Translations under genes and position numbers: made by a program | The notes under the pieces: model-generated | The model's database searches: none | Seen by the model: only the letters and a program-made list of their open reading frames with translations | What the model was told of the DNA's origin: nothing | NCBI GenBank assembly: GCA_001939145.1 | Contig: LSRX01000577.1 | Coordinates: 191,053-255,052, forward strand | DNA: 64,000 nucleotides | From: Symbiodinium microadriaticum | Lineage: Eukaryota; Sar; Dinophyceae; Suessiales; Symbiodiniaceae | Direction of reading: 5' to 3' | In this document: positions 35,849-48,984 of the stretch, piece by piece | Layout: each line of letters starts with the position of its first letter | How positions within the stretch are numbered: the stretch's first letter is position 1

Positions 35849-38800
35849 TTTTGGCTTCGGTGTGGCGGAAGCATATCTGAAAGATGTTGGAACCGGTTTT
35901 GGGTCTTTCCTGCGCACCCAGGCTACAGTGAGCTGAGTCTAGTGCTGACTTCCAGGAGGACATGGAAGCAAACCATGCGATTAGGCAGCCGATCAGGTGC
36001 ATTGCTCTCGTGCATGCCTCACTAGATGTCTCCCGCGACTCAATTTGATGCGCTCTTCAACGTGGGCAGCGTCTTGCTCGAAGACTTCTTAGAGGCCATA
36101 CGTGACCGCCAGCGCCAGTCGCCACAATCATGGGACCGCGGAAGCGCCCCGGACGTGCTTAGCAGGGCTTTCAGACTGGTGTCTTATCTGGGCAGCCTAG
36201 ACATGACTGACCATGCATGTCAGTCATGACATGGGAATGTGCAAGGGTCGATGTTGGGGCGGTGGATGATGGCTGCGGTGCCTTCGCTGCACTGTGTATG
36301 CCAGACATCTCGTGACTACTGTCCGTTGATCAATCGCTAAAGGAGGGCATGCTGCGCTTGCGAACTGCAATCTGTTGACTGTTCTGGGTCCATAGAAGAG
36401 TTCCACCGAGGAGGTGCCTGTGGTGCGCTGTGCTTCCTGGCTTTTTAGACTGTAGGCTCATAGACTGTAGTGTCACGGGAATCATGGAACGTGTGCAAGC
36501 TCTTCAAACGTCCCGTTTCTTCTTGCACCGCTCATAGGCTGGTGGAAGGATGTCTTCGCACCAGCAACTGTAAGCATACTAAGCACAACAGGAGCTCGAC
36601 CTGAATCAAGCAGTGCTCTTGAAGTCTGATGAAAGAAGTGTCGGGTCACGAAGTAGACGAGTGCAGCCGCGCCTGGAATGAGTCCGACGTGAAGACTGAT
36701 TGACCATCCTCAATGCCATCTGAGTTTGACTGTTCTTTGTGTCGATCGAAACTTACCGCGGCACCCTAGTGGTACTGCTAGCAGCTCAGCCAGCGGTTCT
36801 TCTGTACTTACGCACAACGCCTTGTTTTCGATGACGTATGAATGCCATGGCTTCGACAGCTGCCTGAAGTCATGAGCAACTCCTTGGCTACTGTAGCGCG
36901 GTAGGCACGAAGGGAATCCTGCCTGATGTCATCGCTGTCATCGTTTGACAATGTTCCGACGTTTCCCGAGGCTTCGAGGCAGATACAGAAGCTGGCCGGA
37001 CGGAAGAGCGCTGGGCATCTCGCCACGAGATACAAGAATCTGTCGCTGTAAGCGTGACACTGATTCACAGATCACATGGTGCAGCAGGCTGTATCTATCT
37101 TGCAGCTGTTCTGGGTTGGTCGGCTGAGGCCTATGTCGGTTCAGGCCGCGGCTGAGAGCACGGCAATGCACGCACGAGTGTAGCAGTGTGGGATAGGCTC
37201 TCAGATGCCCTAGGCCCTCTGCCGAGGTCCCGACACCATGTCACGTCCTTCTCTGCCAGGTCAGGGAACTTATCAGCAGACATCCCAAATGGACTATGTC
37301 GGCCATGGGCCGTCCCGGCCCACATTCACGAATTGCAAGTCTATGAGTGATCGTCGGCTAAGTGCAAGCGACATGTAGCAGCCCATGTTTTGTGCGGAAT
37401 TAGCTCCCATTCTGCCCCTGCGGCGGTGTCGACAGCCAAAAGCTCCCTGCCAGCCGCGGCGACTTCGAGAAGGAGAAGGTGACCGTGAGCTCTGGCCCCT
37501 TGGTTCACCAAAGCTCGAAAGAAAGGTTCAAAGAGGAGCGACCAGACGGGACTGTGAAATCTGCCACGGCTGAGGTGTCCGGCTTGCACCTTAGCCTGCC
37601 CTGCTGTTCCGAGACTGTGCGAGCTTAAGAATAATTTCTACGGGCTCGAGAGGTTCCGCTCCATCTGTGCGGTGCTCCTTTGCTTCCTGCTCTTCTTAAT
37701 TCTGGGGCTTCTGCTCTACCTCTTCTGGTCAGGACCTCGGGGCTCATGTGGCTGAAAGAGGCAGGTTCTCACGGCCACTGTCTCGACATGTCTCGACGCT
37801 CCCAGGCCTTTCAACTTCTTTCAGACGGGAGCTGACGAAATGGTGCCGGCCCCAGATTGAGCCCCGCGGCCTCTGCCTTCCTACATTCTGCCGCATTGGC
37901 TCCACGGCACCGTCTCAGGACCCCTGCATGACGGGCACCGTGGGAGCCATGACGGACATGCAGAGGGAGGCCTGCTGCGCGCAGGGCAATGTAGACTTCT
38001 GCGCCACCACGACGAAAGCGCCCGTGATCATCCACGACAAGCCCCTCGGCATGTGCCAGGTGTCCCATCTCTCACATTTTCGCACAAATCCCTGCAGCTC
38101 TGAAGCATCTATCAATGAGGTACTACACCAATGTGAGGACGGGATTGTGAACATGCGCCATCCACTTTATTGCAGTAAAGGGCAAACAGTCTAGAAGTGT
38201 AGCAGTGTGGCAAGTACCAACAGCCGATTCATTGTGTCATCGGGCACTGCAGTTGGTCCAGGCTTGCAAATCTACAGACGGAGCTAGATATTTCGTGAAT
38301 GCAGGCTTACAGGTGATGTGACTCCTCAATTGCTGCGGAAACATGCCACACGATTCCGATGAACCAGGGTGTAAAGCGGAATCAGAACTCATCCGGGAGA
38401 CAGGCTTGCAGGCAAACTGTCAACGCAAATGCGGACTGAAGCATATCCGATGGACCGGGTGCAAGGCTGCTAGGCAGTACGCACTACTGGTACGGCCTCC
38501 AGGACGCAGCACGTCTCGCACGTGGTGCCTGTGCCGGTTCCCGGTCCGCCCGCCAAGGTCGTCACGACTCTTGGCATGACCAAAGGGCGAAATGCAGAGA
38601 ATCTAAGCAGTGGCAGGTTTTGTTGCGGCTGAGCTTCCAAGGCAGAAAGTGTACGTCAAGCATCATCCTTTCGAGTGCACGGAAGGCTCCGGCCACGAGC
38701 CCCATTGATGTGCAACACTGTGTCGTGTCACACTTGCAGTTTGCAGGCTATGGTAGCTGGAAGACACAGTGGTCCCATGAGCATCAGCGCTACTGCTGCT

Positions 38801-39825
38801 ACAAGTTCAAGGAGGCTTGCGTGACGAAGGCGGGCAGTAGTTTGAAGATTTCCTGGTTTGGGATTGCGACACGAATTGCTGGGTTGCGTCTCCTGCTGAG
38901 GTTCAGTACCGGAATCTCGACTGAAGCCAGGGGACGTGCACAGTCAAGGAGTTGTGGAAGAGGTATGCAGCAGGGGCATACACCAAGCGGCACAGGGCCG
39001 GGGCTCGTTGCAGTAGCATGCAGTAGCTTTTGTCGAGGAACCACTACAAGACTATCACGCACGTTCATCACGTGACCGTGCCAGAGAAAGTCGTCGTGCC
39101 GGCACCACCACCTCGCGAAATCAATCACATCGTCAAGGTTCCCGTCCATGCGACTCGTTTGCACGGGTCAGTCAATGCACTGAGGCTTCGTATCAATAGT
39201 GGGGTTCTTGTAACGAAGCTGCAAGGATCCCAGCCCCGTCATCAAGATTAAGACTGCTGGGCCACCTCGCGTCGTGAAGCACTACGTCACGAAGAAGCAC
39301 TATGTGCCCGAGCCCGTGCCGTCGCCGCCGACATACCGCTACAAGCATGTTGCGGTCCCTGTGCATGTGCCAGGGAAGGTAGTCCACGTGCCAGTTCCCA
39401 TGCCGGCCAAGACCATCTACAAGGAAGTTCCAGTGACCAAGGTTCAGCATGTGATTCAGAAGCGCTACTATGACTGCGTTGCTGGCTTCAAGAACTGGCA
39501 TTTCGGTTGGTCCAAGACGAAGAAGAGCTGGTGCTGCTCCCACGAGCAGAGGGGCTGCCCGGGAACATGGCAAGGGGATGGGTTGACGAAGACGATTGTC
39601 ACAGGGGTGACCCAACACATTGGCCATGGCCACGTGCACGTCATCCACCATGTGCATCATTACACGACGAGCAGCCATGATGTCGACGACCTTGTCGGAG
39701 ATGACGATGCCTCGCTGCCGCCCGAGTATCGGCACGGTGACATGATCGTTGGTGGCGACGACGAGTCGCTGCCGCCCGAGTATGGGCACGGTGACATGGC
39801 CACCGATGACTCTGTGGAGAAATGA
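35849..39825 (+). CDS. gene BD3: BD-type gene with a different 5' end
   Basis: The 5' part (35849-37260) matches BD4 (48990-50410) rather than BD1. It includes an open stretch QFDALFNVGSVLLEDFLEAI (36041 on), the VPVV fragment at 36414 and an exon near 36963. From 37258 the usual series follows: GQGTYQQTSQMDYVGHGPS, KLPASRGDFEKEK (about 37435), membrane helix 37666-37728, 37919-38059, 38503-38557, 38646-38685, 38747-38822, 39038-39143 and 39226-39825 (200 codons with stop). Both modules are intact, and the C-terminal tail has two SLPPEY repeats and ends DDSVEK. No MGxVxSS start exon was found upstream, so the true start is unknown. In the 47-codon exon two residues changed to Asp. Probably functional downstream; the 5' end is uncertain. 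Confidence 0.6.
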
Positions 39826-40462
39826 TACACCAGCACAGCCAGCCCCTGCTGCATCTTCCGATGCAAAGCACGGAGACGCAGCAAAGGACCATGCTTCACA
39901 TGTGACATGAGCACCGACAGCTGATTCTCATTGATTCTCCAAATATTAGCTGGATAGTGGCATGCAGGAGCCAGTGTGGCTGAGTGCCCGCCGCTGAGAT
40001 GTGGTCATGCTATGTACACACAGCTTAAAGCAGACAAATGCATGTTTCATGGCATGTCAGACGCAGAATTTTGAATGTCGGGGAGCGTTGCTGCCAGGTG
40101 GGGCCAGCCGTTCGCTTTTCAAGCGCCGGAGCCCATGAACAGCGCCGCTGGAGCAGCATGTTCGCAAGCTGTGTGGTCGAGTGCTGGAACTAAGTCTGAG
40201 CCCGGCAAAAGAGTTTTGTCCCTGTATGCGCTTCTAGTATCTTGGAGTTCTCGGAGGGCTGCACGAGGTACTGTAGACTGTAGACTTGAGATCCACGTCG
40301 ATGTGAAAATGCTGGGAGTGCATCGGACTGGCAACACCTTGGGCAAATCTGGTCTGGAGACTCAATTGACCTAGAAGAGAGCGAGTGTCTCCGGTGTGCT
40401 GTCACTTTAGTGCATAAAGATTGCCTTTTTGCACGACCTGTCGCTTGTTACCGGCACAGGCA
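39826..40462. other. spacer between BD3 and A3
   Basis: 3' flank related to that of BD1 for about 80 bases, then unique sequence with no credible frame. Confidence 0.55.
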
Positions 40463-40650
40463 GCAAAGCTCACCTGTGCCAAACTGTGTCCTGCCTCTCT
40501 GCGTGCAAAGCCTGTGGATTCTGGATGCCATTCCCATGCGTTGCTTCGCGGCTGTGCTGACCATGGAAGTGTAGGTCCAGTGTAGGTGGAGTCTAGCAGC
40601 ATCCAGCAGCTGCAGCGATCTGGGTGTTCACTCCAGCGCTTGTGGCTCTG
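40463..40650 (+). promoter_or_regulatory. conserved upstream elements of A3
   Basis: Element I (GCAAAGCTCACCTGTG, 40463-40478, one change) and element II (GCGCTTGTGGCTCTG, 40636-40650, one change). Element II is 63 nt before the ATG at 40699, the same spacing as at BD1 and BD2. Confidence 0.45.
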
Positions 40651-40698
40651 CAGCTAACAGTGTAGACGGCCCGTGTACCAGCCGCAACCCCGGACGCC

Positions 40699-43600
40699 AT
40701 GGGTGTGGTCTATTCGAGTGGCGGAGGCGCTGAACCTCTAAATTGCACGTTGAGCGCATGTGAGCATTCTAGGTCAAAGAGCTCAAACTACTATTACTAT
40801 TTGGAATCATCTACAACGCAGAGTATATCTTCCCTTCCATCTACCATGGAATCGAGAGTCTTTCACTGGATCCGCGGTCTGTCAGGTGGCGCTGGCGGTG
40901 GCGGCGGCTTGTTTTTCAGTGGACGACTAAGGATGAGCTGCTTCAGAAAAACTTGGTTCACACTGCATACTGATGCAGCAGCATGCCGCAGTTCATGACA
41001 CCTGCGCAGCAAGAGTGTCGTCGATGTTGGAGATCGGAGGTGCCAAGAGTCGAGCTCTCGCATGTCGCATTGTACAGTGCGCTTGTTGGCTACGAGTGGT
41101 GTTTGAGGAACATGAATGATTAGAGAAATGCATGCTGACTTAATTCAAGTAAACGGCTCAAGGCTAATCGAATCTAATCGACAGACCAGTGATCAACCTT
41201 TTCATATCGCCCAGTCAGTCCTTTGCCCCTTCATACGTAGGTGCTCGAGCTTGAGCCATTGCGGCACCTCGATTTGTGCGTGTGTGCCCACGCAAAACGT
41301 ACAACTGTACACCTGTTTCTCGTGGCGGGCTTCAACTGTCTGCAAAGTGTGGCCTCGCTCCCGTGTGCAAACACCTTGGTGCCGTTTCGGTTCGGGGGGA
41401 AGAGCTCCCACGCGTCATCACTTGTGCCTATGCAGCAGTGACAAAATCATAAAGCAATAACGCGGTCCTTTCCTCACAAGAAAGCCAACTCCGAACTGAC
41501 AAAGCTGCTTGTCGTTTCTCAGGAGAAACAGCCGCAGTCGCGTCTAACAAACTGGCCCTGAGTCTTTTTTTTCGCCTCGTGTTCTTTGATCCTGAACTTG
41601 CAGGTCCTTCCCGTTTAGGGCAGAGCACGGACGGAGATTGCTTTGTAGACGCCTGCACACGCCTGCCCACCCCCCCCCGCCGCAGCTGCCCTTCCTCGCT
41701 TTCGAGCTGCTCTTCGAGCTCTCCTTTTCTCTGTTGGTCGCTGCCCCGGGATCACCGGCCCCTCGGTTGACTGGTACGTCCTTGTGCCACGAAAGCGCTC
41801 TGCTTCTCGCTTGCTGTCACCGGCCGCCCTGTGCCGGCCCCTTCGTCTGCTTGCTTTTCCTGGTTCCGCTGCTCGCACCCAGGGCATGCCGTCAGCACTG
41901 CTTTACCAAACCGGGCGGTTGCCAATAAAACACGCCCGCACACTGAGGTTTCGCATGGCACGTCTCACGTTGTGCACGTGGACACACTACCGGAGGGACT
42001 CGGGCTCTTTCACGGAAAAGTTATGGAGGAGTGCGCCTCGCTCAACAGGCTTGACTCCCTTTTTTCCCACGTGCACCGCTGAAAGCCACTATTAATATGG
42101 TTCCTGTTTGAGCTAACATGCCACAAGACCGGCGATAACAACTTTTCTCATTTGCGCGAACCAGCTAATCAATCCATGACCGACGTGCCCTTCGCTGCGG
42201 CAGTTGGATGTTGGGACCGCATGCCAATGTATCTTGCTGCGCAGAGCTTGCTGCCAAGACTTGTTCTACGAGCGCTACGCTGACGGCCACCAAGAGGGCA
42301 TCCAATACGTCGGCGCAGGCTGGGGGCAGTTTTGCAGAGAGGCATATGCAGAGCTGTGGTTCCCACCGTCAGGAAGGGGCGAGATGGAGACGAAGCTTAT
42401 CGAAGTTGGTGCAGGCCAAAGCAGGCGAAGAGCTTGGTGAGTCCCGGCATTGCCTTTCGTGGAGGCCAGGGCAGCTACACGAAGCAAAAGGATGTCACCT
42501 ACGGATACAGGCCCAAGCCGCATCCCACTTTGGAAGCACGCCCCAGATTCGAGTGGCTTGTCCGTTGGGGTGGAGGTGCCGGCCCGCGGCATTTTGCTGC
42601 TGCGGGCTCTTGTGCCGGTGCCTCGAAGAGAGGAGAGCTGCACTGCTCGCTTTCACCGACAGCCAGAAGCAAGTTTTTTTTCCAAGGCTTGCTGGCGCTT
42701 CTCCCGCTGTGGTGGGTCTGCGAGGTGCGGATCTGGGGGATCTCGGGTCCGGCTGAACTCTGTGTGTCGACTTGCAAAGTACAACAGAGGTCCGCTCCTT
42801 CTTCACCGGGGAAACCTGCGGGCGCGGACCTGAGCCATCCAGAGGACAGCCAGGACCGAATCGCGAAACCCCAACTTGACACGTCGACGTGACAAGTAGC
42901 GGATCAATGTGATGGCACGACGACAAGTTGTGGAGCCGCCAAACCCCTCATCCTGAGTCTTCGAAGCGGAGACAGAAGGCCCATATACGCCCACGCAGTT
43001 CAGGGCAATGTCGAGCATTCTCGGCCCGGGCAAGTGCGAAACCCCTCATAGCTCAAGATCTGCAATCTGACAGAACGCCCCTTCCGAAGAGAGATGCAGA
43101 CGCAAAAAAAGGATTATCTGATTGATGGAGCAGGTCAGGTACCGTTCAATTCTAGGTACATGACTCTGCAGTACTACAGGTGCAACTTTGTAGGGGCACG
43201 CTCATCCTCAAAGCATCTCGAACAAAGTGTTGCTGTCACGGCAGTTTTTGTTGCATTGCCGAGCCAGCTGTCGCACTCTGAAGGGCCGGCCGTGATGACC
43301 TTGGTTGCGGAGTCTCGGCGACAGATTGCATGCGTGATTCGGGGCGCGTCATCTCCGATGATGCTGAACCATGCTGCGCCCACATCAGTTTCAACCCTGT
43401 GATGAGCTTCTGAAATGCCGATCCAAACGAATCTCGCGAGCCCAGATGCCTGTTTGGCGGCACCGCACAGCCCGACGCTCATGAACACCGTCCGGGGCGT
43501 GCCGACCGTGAGGGGACAGGCGGTGTGGACCTCAGGAGCTGCGGCTTCAGCCCACGGGCCATGATGGCCTGGTCACCTCACGGCGTTTGAGGCGGACTTC

Positions 43601-46600
43601 TGCTGCTCCCAGTGTGGAGTCAACTGCTATGACCCCATCACGACCACGGAGGCCCTGCAGGATGCAGGCACGTGTGTCGGAAGCAGCGCTGCGGAATCTG
43701 CGACACCGAGGCGCCTCGCGTGGTGGTCCGGCGCCACTACAACACGGTGGTCAGGACTGCTCAGCCGGCCATGCTGGCTGCAACGGAAAAAGGTCAGAGC
43801 TTGAAGAAGCTCGGGACTCTGGTTTTCGGGCCTGCATTTTAGCCCGTTGTATCATACATACAGGGATGGTGCGAGGATGGAAGAGGGCTTGGGTGAAGCG
43901 AAGGGTTGTGATCCTGTATTGGCCCTACAACGCTTGGCTTTGAGGAGGGTTCCGGTGAATCACTATGTCCCTTGGCTGCAGTGCTCTCGAGAAAGCCCTT
44001 GCTTGCCCGCTGCCACAGTGTCCTTCCATCCCGGCTGCCACAGGTGAAGGTCCAGATGCCGCGGCCTGCGCCCATCATCCACACCGTGCACGTGGTTGCA
44101 ACGGCCTTAGCCTTGAACTACAGAAGCACCAACACGTGAAGGTCGCTCCTCGTGCGTTTCCATGTCAACCTTTCGTGTCGCGAGATGTGCTTCCTTCCAA
44201 TTTTCGCCTACTCCAATCGGCCTTCTGATTTACGTCGCTGTTCAGAAGCCCAACGCTCACTACGAGTGCTTCAACGGCGGCGACTACGACCACGAAATGT
44301 GGTCCGCTGCGCACAAGCGGTGGTGCTGCTACAAGTACAAGGAGGACTGATGCACATGTCGACGAGTGTGACTGCAGTTGCATGCAGCGACTTGCCTGCC
44401 ACAAAAAGAATCATGTTTGTTCTTTCCTTCTGTGACTACTGCCCTGCGAGGGCTGCCCAAAGCAAGTGGTGGACCGCAACATCTACCACCACGTGACCAA
44501 GATTCAGCAGCTTGACTGGCCTCTAGACACTCGCACAACTCCCAACATGCCCACTCTGTTTGCTAAGGAAGCTGCATGTGCCGGTGCCGGTGCAGGAGCC
44601 GCGGGGTCCTCCAGCCGCTTGGCTTCGACGGAGTTGATACTACAATTACTACATGTGCATGTAGCAACCAGTCGTGCCGGCTAGCAATGCGGGGTTGCTC
44701 CGGGCACGAAGACGCTCGACTCGTCAGATCATCCACAACATCCCGCAAGTCTACCACGTCCCGAGCCCGCCGAAGTACGTGCACGTTCCGGTGCCGGGGC
44801 CCAAAATCCACAAGGTCGCCGGGGGCCGAGCTGCAGCCAGCGCAGTAGAGTTCTTGTGAGCCATGCAGCGTGCAGCACAGTGAGCTCCGAGAAGCACCGC
44901 ATGTGCGTGAGGTCACTATCAACAAGGACGTGCCTTATCCCGTAAAGGAGCCTCCCCAGGTGCAATGCCTTCGGCGGATTACAGCCGTCCTCGCGGCCTG
45001 CGTCATGCAGGTCATCACCGTCAAGAAGCCTTACACCGTGAAAGTTCCTGGTCACCGTGACGGCCTCAGTGCTCAAGCTTCTGGTTCAGCTTTACTTCTT
45101 CCCTCGTCAGGCCACTACGTGGACGTGCCGGTCCCGTCGCCTCCCCACATCGTGAACAAATACAAATACCATTATGTCACTGTGCATGACTACGACGCTC
45201 GGCACAAACGTTTGCTGAAAGGCACGGTGACCCTCCCAACGCTGCATTGAGAGACGGGGGAGTGTCATCTGTCGTCCCATAGCCTCAGAACTGCGACTCC
45301 CATTTCGACAAGTGGTACTATGCTTGGTCTGGCGCGAAGTGTCTTGGCTGCATTCATCTGCAGCGGCGCGGGTGGGACGAGCTCTGTATGGCATGTGCAG
45401 GAAGCAATGGTGCTGCGCGCACCAGCACCTGGGCTGCCCAGGACACTTGCTGCCGTGGTCGTGCTGTGGAGTGCCAGTGGAGTAGGGGGGGCCCTGAAGA
45501 AGCTTGAAAGAAGCCGGAAGGATCTTGGCACCACCACCACGTGGTGACCATTACTGGTGTGCAGCACCTGAAGCACTATGCGACTCGCCGAAGGTCTATG
45601 TTACGGATGATAATGTTTTGAGCGACCTGTCATGCTCAGGACTGCCACGCCGGCTTGTCCAACTGGTATCACGGCTGGTCCCACGTCAAGAAGTCCTGGT
45701 GTTGCGTGGCTCCGTCCGGGTTGAAGAGAGATTGCATCCACATGCATCCTGCAGTCACGCCAGCATCTTGTTTGGCAATCTGGCTCCCACAGCAGCACCT
45801 GCTCAAATCAATGTAGTATGCAGATTTCAATCCAAACCAGCGTGGTGGAGCATGACCTGTCTTGCCTGTTGCGAGCACGACAGGACCACCATCAGCTGGG
45901 CTGCCCTGGCATGGCGCATGGCCAGTGGCACGCTCACACTGTCTGCGCCTCACACCCGCTCACCTCGGCCTGAGGGGGTTGGCTTGCTTGGCATTGGGGT
46001 CTGATGGCTATTGCTTATCTTCGGCGGTTTGCCTGGGGACTCCCAGAAGACTTTGCATCCGTATACTCTACGGACGTACTCCGATCTCCATGCAGCCAGG
46101 ACTTCACTGTTTGTCGGGCACCACCGCACGCCAAACCTATCCTCAGACCGCAACGAACCTTGTGTAGCAGCAACCTTGGCCGCATGATGCTGTGATGGAT
46201 ACCCAGGTGGTGCACACCATCATGGGCCACCATGCCGGCCATGGCGGATATGACTGCGATGCAGGCTACTCCAATTGGGAGCACGGCTGGCCGCAGCCCT
46301 GACAGTTCTGAGGTGCCTACTGACTTGCTTGTCTGTTCAAGTGAGGTCGTACCACAAGAAGACGTATTGCTGCGAGCACGAGCATAAGGGCTGCCAGCCG
46401 TACCACTGCCACCACCACGAGGACCCAAGCTGCCTGGGCTGCTCGAGATGCTTTGCGGGATGTCTCGGCCGGTCGTCAGGAGGAACACGACACGTGGTCG
46501 GATGACAAGCGTGGGAGCCCCAGATTTGTGGGGTCAGGCGCGTAGAGAGAGGTTGCTGTTTGCAGGCGACTATTGCTGCGGCCACTTCCAAATCGCCTGC

Positions 46601-48475
46601 GCCGCAACCACCCTGTCGCCTCTTGGCTGTGACGCCGCTTGGCCAAACCTTTTAGTGCATGAAGGGAGTGGCCCGTACACCATGCTGCGTTCCAGCCCGC
46701 ACCAGAGGGAGGTTGCTCTTCCTGCTCGGTGAGCCGAGGCCCCGTGCACGCTTCACGGCGACACCAGCACCTGCAAGCAGCGCATCGGCTGGTCGATGGA
46801 GACCTCGCGGTGCACTTGCAGCCTTCTTGGTTACCGTTCTGGGTTTGAAGCTCGGGCATCGTTCTTGCTGTGCATGTCTGCACAGGAGCACACGTTCGAC
46901 GGCAAGGAGAACGCCTGCGGTCTGGCCTACAGCGCTGTGCAGGTGCCTGCCGGGTACTCGTCAGGATCATGGTTCAGAGATGTTCAGAGGCTCTTCCCGA
47001 AGCCATCCGATGCCCCGGCGCAGGTGGAGTGCGACGTCTGCCGCGCTTGCACCATCCAAGAGGCGGGCTGTGGCGATCAGGGCCCGGGCTCCGATCCCTA
47101 CGACTGCTCCACGGCTGCAACTGATGGCAGCAGGGCGAGCTGCCATGCTGGGAGCGGTTGGGCTTCTTGCTGAGGCAATGCCGCTCTGGGCAACTGGCCC
47201 TGGCCTCGGACCGGAGCGAGCCACAGAGGGGGACAATCTGTCATAGCAGTCATTGTGATGTCTTCGAGGTGCCGCGCATGGTCGCCCGAGAAGAAGGTCT
47301 GGTGCTGCCAGAACGAGCAGAAGGGCTGCCAGAACCCGGACACGCCTCCGGACTGCGATGCTGGCGCCGGCATGGTCTGGAAGCATCTCGGCAGCAGGGC
47401 GAGCAGCCATGGGTAGCCAGCCACTCGTACGATCTTGCAGCCGCGCGTGGTTGCCAAACGGTCAGCTGCAGACCTCAGGAAGGTCTTCGTCTCGAACCAC
47501 TGGACGTGGCAGGCCTCTCACGGAGTGCGCTTCGTCGTTGGCAATGCCCGTGCCGCTTTCGGCAGGCCGTAGCTGCTGTGGGCGGTTCGGTCGTGAGCAA
47601 GCCCTATGACTGCCACGCCGGTTGCTGGGCCACAAGCACCGAGGGGCTCAGCACAGCTTCTGTTCGAAAGCCCCGGCGGTGCTGCGTCCGAGGCTTGCGC
47701 AATTGGGGCACGGGATGGTCGGCGCCGAAGAAGACGTGGTGCCCGCCTTGCCGCCTTCTGTAGATGGCCATGGGCGCACGCTTATGTGCAACAGCATGCA
47801 GACATGTCCGGACCATCGTGAAGCACCGAACCGACTCTGGTGTCGAGGTGCTGTTCTCACGAGAAGGTGGGCTGCCCTGGCTACCACTACGCCGGCGCTG
47901 GGGGCGGTGGGCAAACCGTGGTCACGACGCACACCGTGGTTTCAGGCAGGGGAACATACCGAAGCTGCGTGTCGCATGCCCAATGTTGGGTCCGCGGCCA
48001 CTTGCGAGAGGCGGCGGAGGTGGCAGCTTCGGCGGTGCATATTCATTCCACGGCCATCCTCCCTCCGCAGCTGGTTCCGGCATGATGTGGCACTGGGTGG
48101 CCCGGAGCAAGTTGTGATGAACGTCATTGAAGTTCTAAAGTTTTGCCTAGAGCCAGTTGTTGTGCATGCCTGCGCATGATCCGAGTCCTCGTCTGGTGGC
48201 TCGGGCCACTGGGTCCAGGCCGGGTGCAGCCCATCTGGCATCTCCTCATCATGAAAATCAGCACTGGTCGTGTCGACATGAAACAGGTCCACACGCACGG
48301 TAACCTGCCTTTCGACTGCTTCGCCGGCATCACGGTCCGGCCCCAAGTGGCAGGGTGGATGGACCCTGTGCGGCGCCTCGATCACAGCTTGTGGCCCTGT
48401 CGCGGTGCTGTTCAGGCGGGCTGGTCTGGCGGGAAGAAGCACTTCTGCTGCCTGCACTTCGACAAGGGCTGCTAA
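40699..48475 (+). CDS. gene A3: most complete type A gene
   Basis: The start at 40699 reads MGVVYSSGGGAE (myristoylation-type). Next comes a Gly-rich exon with GGAGGGGGLFFSGRLR (about 40885-40932). The exon at about 42246-42347 reads ACCQDLFYERYADGHQEGIQ, then YVGAGWGQFCREAY. GGQGSYTKQKDVTYGYRPKP follows at about 42464. The module region is collinear with A1: 44246-44344, 44451, 44728-44814, 44876-44959, 45011-45050, 45111-45193, 45289-45338, 45401-45441, 45521-45579, 45640-45705, 45884-45940, 46207-46289, 46346 onward; stop TAA 48473-48475. Introns are 51-266 nt. No large insertion or clear nonsense codon was found, so this is the best candidate for a working type A gene. Exons between 40932 and 44240 are incompletely resolved, and I did not identify its membrane segment. 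Confidence 0.68.
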
Positions 48476-48984
48476 GCAGGCTCACCGAGCAGCGGAGAGC
48501 CAAGGATCAGAGGTCAAGGTGTGGGCAATGTTTGTTCCGCCCGACAAGTGTTGAACTGCCTTATGATGCTTCGTGCTCAACAGAGTTTCGCATGCAAGTG
48601 CATCCCGTGTTCGAGAACAGTATCAGAACAGTTGAACGCCCCTCGGCCCGTGATTTCTGCGTCCCATGCGGCCGCATCGTGTATCACTCTGCAACTACAC
48701 ACTCTGCACCTGATGTGCATGATTCCAGGTGCAAGCCAGAACGCCCCATCATTGGGACACACTGACCATTTCGAAGATGCATTTCTAAATCAGAGGACAA
48801 TGTCTTCCTCTGTTTCTCGTCACAAGCAGATCTTTCTCCAGGTCTTCTGGCTGAGCTACAGGAGATGTGTAGGCCCAGCATTTTGCTCTGTCCAAAAGCA
48901 TCCCTGCTCGCATTCTTCAGGGATTGTTGTTTATTCGTCCGCTTGATGAGGATCCGGCTCATGCCAGGATCTGCTTTTCACCTT
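48476..48984. other. spacer between A3 and BD4
   Basis: Unique sequence of about 500 bases after the A3 stop. No frame or repeat is convincing. From about 48960 it shares CTGCTTTTCACCTT with the post-A1 and post-A2 spacers and then joins the BD3-like block. Confidence 0.55.

Noticed and set aside
41638..41928. Hydrophobic frame in the 5' region of A3
   Set aside because: Composition is Ser/Leu/Cys/Pro low complexity with overlapping frames on both strands and no counterpart seen in A2.
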